Below are positions 58,118 to 64,000 of a DNA stretch of 64,000 nucleotides, piece by piece. The notes beneath the pieces are model-generated. The model searched no databases and was not told the origin of the DNA. It saw only the letters and a program-made list of their open reading frames with translations. The position numbers were made by a program, and so were the translations under genes. The DNA comes from Cucumis sativus (lineage: Eukaryota; Streptophyta; Magnoliopsida; Cucurbitales; Cucurbitaceae): NCBI RefSeq assembly GCF_000004075.3, contig NC_026657.2, forward strand, positions 36,504,732-36,568,731. Reading direction: 5' to 3'. Numbering within the stretch: the stretch's first letter is position 1; each line of letters begins with the position of its first letter.

Positions 58118-60968
58118 TTACTCATAAGCATAAGCGGGTAGTTGTGGAGTTAAAACAACTTTGAGTGGAGCTTTTCTACCACTAGCCAATCCACAACTCT
58201 CTTCCATGTCGACAAGTTCTTGTGATGGTCTACCAATTTTGAACCCATGTAGCAAGTTGGCTAGCGTAAGATGTATCATTTGAAGGGCGAACGAGATGGC
58301 AGGGCATATCCTTCGACCGTTTCCAAATGGTATCAATTGAGGATTTTGTCCTCTAACATCAAAATTCTTTTGGTTTGTTATAAATCTTTCTGGTCGAAAT
58401 TCACATGGATCATCCCAAACATGTGGGTCTTTTTGGAGTTTTTGAGCATTGACAATGAGGCGGGTTCCTTTCGGAATGTGGTAGCTACCAATTGTACAAT
58501 CTTCTATTGATTCACGAGGGACTAAGAGTGGCCCAGGTGGGTGTAATCTTAGAGTTTCCTTCACAATAGCTTGGAGATAAGGTAGATTCTTTAAATCTGT
58601 CTCTTTCACTTGTCTTTCTCTCCCAACTTGTTCGTCTAATTCATGTTGAGCCTTCTTTAGTGCATTTTCATTGTTGAGAAGTAACGAAAGAGCCCATGAC
58701 ATTGTAACTGCTGTAGTATCAAATCCACCTAATATCACATTCTGCATTAATTTTAGGAAAATGATTGTAAATAACACAACCATATAAAATATTTACAAAA
58801 AATATGTAGATTTCTCATTCTACCAATAAGAAATCATAACCATCTATACCATGTTTATCAAGATTTTTATCAATGTCTATCAAAATCATTGACAGATAAT
58901 ATGGGATGATATCTTTTGTAAATATTTTGATTCTCACTTGCTCCATTTGAAAATTTTCCTTTTTAACCCATTTTTTTGTTACTTTTTGTTGAACAAAGTT
59001 CAAATTTTACTTTCTTGTCCACTCAAAAGAAAAAAGTCTTAAATTTATTTTGGGTTAAATTCAATTTTAAGCCCTTCATTTTTTAAATTTTCCAACATAG
59101 GGAATCGTTTGTTCGTTTATGTTTAGTTTGGTATTTTTTTTTTTTTTTTTTTGTATTTTAAAATTAAGGCTATACACACAACTTCCACCTCCAAATTTTT
59201 TCATTTAATATTTAAATTTCACCAATTGTTTAAAAAGTCAAGAAAAGTTTTGAAAACTAAAAAAATAGTATAGCTAGGGCTCTAAAAAAGTTCTTTATAT
59301 TTTGGAATGTAGTGAAAAATTTAACTATTATACTAAAGAAAGATACTAATCATGGCACGAATACGAAGAAATAGAATTAATTTCTAACAACAAGAAAAAA
59401 AATAAAAATGATCATTTACATTTTTTTAAAAAAATATATAACAAGTTGAAAAAATATTGAAAAAATTTAAAAAGGAAAAAATCAGATGCCCACAGTAGTT
59501 GAAATAACAAAGATAAATGACTAGAACTTTAATTTTAGATTTTTGAAAACTATGTTGGTTTCCTACAACATCTTTTACCATTATTTTATCTGCAGCTACC
59601 TAACCAAACACTGGATTCTATAGTCAAAATTATAAAAGTAAAAATTGACAAGTCGACGAAAAAGTTGTTTTACTCGAATTTCTTTTATTGTTTAATAAAA
59701 TTCTTAAAGAGTAGACAAAAAAGTTGGCAAGAAAGTCTAACTTCTGAAATATTTTATTCTACTTTGATAATGAAATCTACCTACCCTATCATATAAACCC
59801 TACTAAATTCTTTCCATTTAAAATCACTGGAAGCTTCATACTATTTTTCTAATGGAAAATGATTAATTTTCTACCCAAACAATTTAAATGGTATCAGTTT
59901 TAACACAACTTTCAATTTCATCAAATTCTAATGCAATTTTTTGTTTTATGTTTTCTTTTATTTAAAAATATATTATGATAGTTAGAGCATTAAAATAATA
60001 TAATACTTTACCAAGCATGTAGCTTTGATAATTGTATCAGCATCGTAGTTGAGCTGTTCTCCATCATCATCTTCAACACTAGAAATCATTACATCCATGA
60101 AGTCTTTTTCTTCCATCTGTCCATTGCTGTAATAATCTCTCCTCTCTCGATGTTGTTGGAGGAATTTGTGAAACACCTCATCTAATATTTGTGCACTCTT
60201 CTTCATGGCTTTTTCATGTCCTCCTAAATCCAACCAACTCAAAAACAAAAACGATTCCGAAGGAATGAATTTCATAAAGAATTCAAAGAAACCCCCCAAA
60301 GCCTTTCGACACTTTTCACGGCTTACATGGTCGTCGAAGGCGGTCGAAAATCGCTTTCCGATCACCATCTTGAACATGGTGTTGAGGGTTATGTCTACAA
60401 ACCATTTCTTCATTTCCACCACAACTTTCTCACTTTTGTTATTGTTATTTTTGAGCCAATATAAGTCATAAAGTTCCTTCATCCAACTATGAACTTCGAC
60501 TACTCTAACGTGTTCAAGCTGCTCGATGCGTTGGTTTGTGAAGAGTCCGAGCATGGCTAGTTTGCGTACATAGCGCCAGTGTGGATTGTAAGGGCTGAAC
60601 GCCATCATAGCATAGTCATAGGCAAGAAGCTTTGATGCAAGTTGCTTTGGACGAGACGCAAAGATTCTATCGTTTGTAGTAAAACATTCTTTTGCTATTT
60701 CCCAATTGCTCACAATCAACGCTCTTTTCGTACCGAATCTGAAAGTGAATATTGGTCCATACACATCCGCCATTTTGGCCAATGTTATGTGGATTGGCTC
60801 ACTCGCATTTAGGAGATGGAGGTGGCCGATCACTGGCCAAGCGCCATCGGGTTCTGGTGGGAGTCTCTTCGGATGAGCTACTGATCTCCTAGACATGATG
60901 AAAAGGAGGTAGATAATGAAGGCAAGGGCAAAGATTACTCCGGCGACGGCGTGAGACGGCTGTTCCAT
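58118..60968 (-). CDS. Cytochrome P450, CYP82 family, minus strand (P450-6)
   Basis: Exons 60968-60012 and 58741-58118, phase-0 intron after KATCL (intron about 1.27 kb), 526 residues. Anchor (VIFALAFIIYLLFIM), hinge PPEPDGAWPVIGHL, I-helix GGFDTT (Asp327), ETLR at 381-384, VPRES intact, PERF at 436-439, heme loop FGNGRRICPA with Cys465. Odd: the Gly that normally follows Cys-Pro is Ala467 (codon GCC). Exchange for Ala is conservative and may be tolerated, but it sits against the heme. The exon 1 text FVDITLNTMFKMVIGKRFST is nearly the same as in P450-5, so the two arose from one another or from a common local ancestor followed by inversion. The intron contains AT-rich repeat sequence near 58790-58950. 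ER monooxygenase role by family; substrate unknown. Confidence 0.93.
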
Positions 60969-61440
60969 TTGTGCAGAATCTTTTTAAATGTTAGGGTGAG
61001 GAACTTTGGAGAACTTTCAGCACGGTAAATGGGTGTGTTTATCTAAGAGGCTGCATGGCTCTACTACGAATACAAAATTAAGTTGAATGGAGTTTTTTAA
61101 AGAGATGGTAGGATCGTACATAGATATTAAATATATTTGAAATTTGAAGGACTACATTTCAAATAAAAATGGTGGTTGTTTTAATTGGACAAACATTACA
61201 TTCCAATAATTCATCTCCAACATGCATGCTGGTCCTGAAAAAGAAAAAATCAAAATAAAAATTATCTTAAACCACACTCAATGGTGGTGACAGGAAGACA
61301 TGTGGATACAATATTTTTCCAAAAAAATAAACTTAAAGCAATCTCAACGGTGGGGACAGGAAGTCATGTAGAGAATATTAAATGAAATGAATAAAAGCTT
61401 TTGGGAAAATGGAGCCCAAAACTCCCTCACAACGTCAGTT
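60969..61440. repeat. Upstream region of P450-6 with a duplicated segment
   Basis: Two segments, tcaatggtggtgacaggaag at about 61278-61297 and tcaacggtggggacaggaag at about 61345-61364, lie 67-68 bases apart within 400 bases of the P450-6 start. Their flanks (acatgtgga and tcatgtaga) are also alike. No clear TATA box was recognised on the minus strand. Confidence 0.5.
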
Positions 61441-63500
61441 GATTTTCATTTTAACTAAGCAAACCATTTGAATTTGGTTAGATGGGAGATGAGTAGAATT
61501 GTTTTTATTGGTTGATTATGAGGTTATAGGTTATCAAAATAAGGAAGGAAATTTTTAGACTAATCACAAATTGTCGTACTATTTACTAAATTAACCATGA
61601 AAAATATAAATAATTAAATTTATGAAATTAATTAAAATATTTGGCATCTCATCCAAACTGAGATTGAAAATATAAATTTGTCAAATGTCAATTTTGGTTA
61701 ATTTTTTTATACCAGCGGACTTCCCTTGCTTCCTCCCTCCTTTTCTTCTATATTTGAGCATTTGATGTATTACTCCTCAATCGGTATGTCAATGAGGAGC
61801 AAAGGTACTCATTATTAGCTTAGGAGTTGAAGATTTTTATGATATTTTAACTTTTTAGATTTAAATATGTTAATGAATCATTCTACAGATTGATAGTATT
61901 CTACCAATTGTGTCTTTGGGTTCTTTATATGTGTTTAACATAATGTTCCTAATTATATATAATGTTGGTAGATGTATGGTTATTAGCTAGGTATCAAATC
62001 ATGTAAAGTGATGTATAATAGTGATTTGAAGACCCAAGTGACAAAAGCTTAGGTTGGCTAGTATTTTCTAATCAACCGAGGGGAGAACCATTATAAATGT
62101 TAATTTAGATTGTTCCTAGTTAATTAACCTTCATCTTATGGTAATTGATAGCATTTGAAATATGCTATCTATTTTCGCTTAGTTCAAACTCCTTCTGTAA
62201 TTTTACGTTCTTGATTGGCTATTTTGTGAATGTTTAAAAATATGAAGGTAGAATATGGTGCTATAGTCATTTTAGTGCCTAATTCTAGCACCATATTCGA
62301 GCAATTATGATGTTCTAAGACATCAATCAAGGCATCTTGGCATGGAAAAGAAGTCTTTGGCTTCTATTTTGCAACACCACGACTTTGTAAGATAGAATAG
62401 GTCTTACTCGCGAAAAGCCCACCGTGTCAATCCTAGAACGCCATGACAGTCCAAAGTTTTCACCCTACGTTGATGACCCCCTTAACGTTGCAGTGTCATG
62501 AGAATATTATTTAAGTGTTGTTATGCCACTAGATTTGACCTAGCTATTACGAATTCTAGCCGACTTGCACCTATTTTCTGACCTCGTCATCCATCAAGTG
62601 GATGAGAGGCTAAGATACTTGTCTTAGCTTAGGTGTTTAGAAATCTCTTCTTGTCGCTTTGAATTTATGATATATGTTATATGTCCTGATGCTTGGAGAA
62701 TGTATAACTTATATGCTTTGCATTGAATTTTTTACTTGGGTCAATTTGATTAAATTTAGTTAGAAAAAATAGGTTAGATTAGCTTGTTAATCTATTTTGA
62801 TGAGCATTGTTCTGATCAGTCTAGAATTGAATCCATTGAATGTTAATTATACTGATGGAAATTAGGCATTCCATTTAAGAATCTCTTGATCTTAATGCTA
62901 TTCGGAAATTCAATTATACATGCTTAATCATATTGGATTAGAATAATTAAAACCCTGATACAATTTAGTTCTCTTAAATAATTAAATTGGTTAGGTAAAA
63001 TTTACTTATGGAGACATGGTGTTAGTTTAAATTTTAATAAATAGACATTTTTTCTTTATTTTTATTATTGATTCTTTAGATTCTTTCTTTGGTCTCATGC
63101 TATCCAACTTTCTTGCAATCAAATTCTAACTCAACCCCTCACTTACCTTGGGTTGAAAATGATTTTGTTTAAGAATCAATGTTCTCCTTGAGTTCAATGA
63201 ACTCGGACGTGCCACTACGTCTAGTTTCTTGGTGTGAATTTGGTAACTCGTTAGGTACGGATTTAGGCTATGAAATTCACTGATCAACTTCCACATTCTT
63301 AATGCTTTCATCTAATTAAAATGATTAGTAGTTGATTGATTAGGACTCTCACTTAGCTTTTCCGAATGAGTTGGCTAAGCTCAGATAAAATAGAATTAAT
63401 TTAATGAATCCATGATCAGATGATAATTCAAGAAATAACGACTTAGAAATCTAGGCTAGCCATTAAATCACTTAAATTCAATTTTATTTAAGTGTTTTTT
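61440..63500. mobile_element. Retroelement-like non-coding block, LTR or leader of a Gypsy-type element
   Basis: No coding frame. The segment 62200-62340 is shared with 51530-51655. The run 63150-63260 (gagttcaatgaactcggacg, then gtaactcgttaggtacgga) resembles the end of long LTRs of Tat/Athila-like elements only in general style. Boundaries and class are not established. Confidence 0.3.
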
Positions 63501-63782
63501 TTTTGGAAAATTGTATTGGGTGGCTCAATACAAATATCATAACTTTTTTTTCAAATAATGTAAATGAAGAAAGTAATGACAAAAATAAAGTTGTGACCAA
63601 ACTATTAACAAAAATATGGTAGTTTTGGACCACACACCTTATTTTTTTCATTATTTATATATATATTACACGAGTCTACGTTTTCGTATTTTATTCTTTA
63701 TTTATATTATTTGTGGGTACCTTATCTTATTCCTTTTTTTTTTAATTTTCATATATATATGGGCTCATACTTTCTTCCTTTC

Positions 63783-63820
<38 letters not shown>

Positions 63821-64000
63821 TATTTCAATCTAAAAATATCTTCCTTTCTTAAAATTAATATCAACTTTCCATTTTTATCTTTTTATTTATTTATATAAAT
63901 TTATTAAATATTTAAATTCTAAAATTATATTAAAATTAATATCAACTTTCTAAATTTAATTAATTAATTTTTTTCTTTATTTATATGTTATATATATTAA
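63501..64000. repeat. AT-rich end of window with (AT)n microsatellite
   Basis: An uninterrupted AT dinucleotide tract of about 28 bases lies at about 63788-63815. The rest is T-rich/A-rich simple sequence with no gene. Confidence 0.7.

Noticed and set aside
18498..60968. The P450 array as a proven biosynthetic gene cluster or a new system
   Set aside because: All genes in the array belong to one family. No second enzyme class, transporter or regulator lies between them, so tandem duplication explains it.

Overview
This window is plant nuclear DNA. It is very AT-rich. Its genes carry spliceosomal introns with GT..AG borders, and it holds plant-only gene families (KANADI/GARP factor, PUB62-type U-box protein, CYP82 cytochromes P450) in a background of decayed LTR retrotransposons and short transposon remnants. 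The repeats look to me like a cucurbit (cucumber/melon group), but that is an impression and not a demonstrated assignment.

Layout. 1-2.9 kb: the 3' part of a KANADI4/ATS-like transcription factor gene, entering from the left edge, with an apparent one-base frameshift in an A7 tract. 3-10 kb: a transposon graveyard with a Copia gag-protease relic on the minus strand, a composite pseudogene made of ribosomal protein eL6 and sugar-transporter exons, a CACTA-like end, and a Ty3/Gypsy pol relic. 10.4-14.7 kb: an intact eight-exon U-box gene (PUB62-like) on the minus strand. 15-18.3 kb: AT-rich palindromic repeats.

18.5-61 kb: a cluster of six apparently full-length CYP82-family P450 genes. They fall into three pairs. 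P450-1 (18.5 kb) and P450-2 (24.4 kb) have two exons. P450-3 (39.2 kb) and P450-4 (47.3 kb) have three exons, with one extra shared intron. P450-5 (53.2 kb, plus) and P450-6 (61.0 kb, minus) have two exons and stand tail to tail. All keep the EXXR, PERF and heme-cysteine motifs. P450-5 has histidine in place of the I-helix acid and P450-6 has CPA in place of CPG at the heme loop. The spaces between the genes hold CACTA-like non-autonomous elements, two related LTR-like blocks with a 37-bp minisatellite, Gypsy and Copia fragments, and a MULE-like element filled with a degenerate repeat. 61-64 kb: retroelement-like non-coding sequence ending in an (AT)n tract.

How the genes relate: the P450s are probably microsomal monooxygenases of specialised metabolism that grew by local duplication. 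No terpene synthase, methyltransferase or other pathway partner is visible, so this is a gene family array and not a demonstrated multi-enzyme biosynthetic cluster. I found no CRISPR array, phage-like or otherwise novel defence system. I recognised no tRNA, rRNA or other RNA gene while reading, but no dedicated scan was possible. The most useful leads are the unusual active-site residues in P450-5 and P450-6, the KANADI frameshift and the composite pseudogene.
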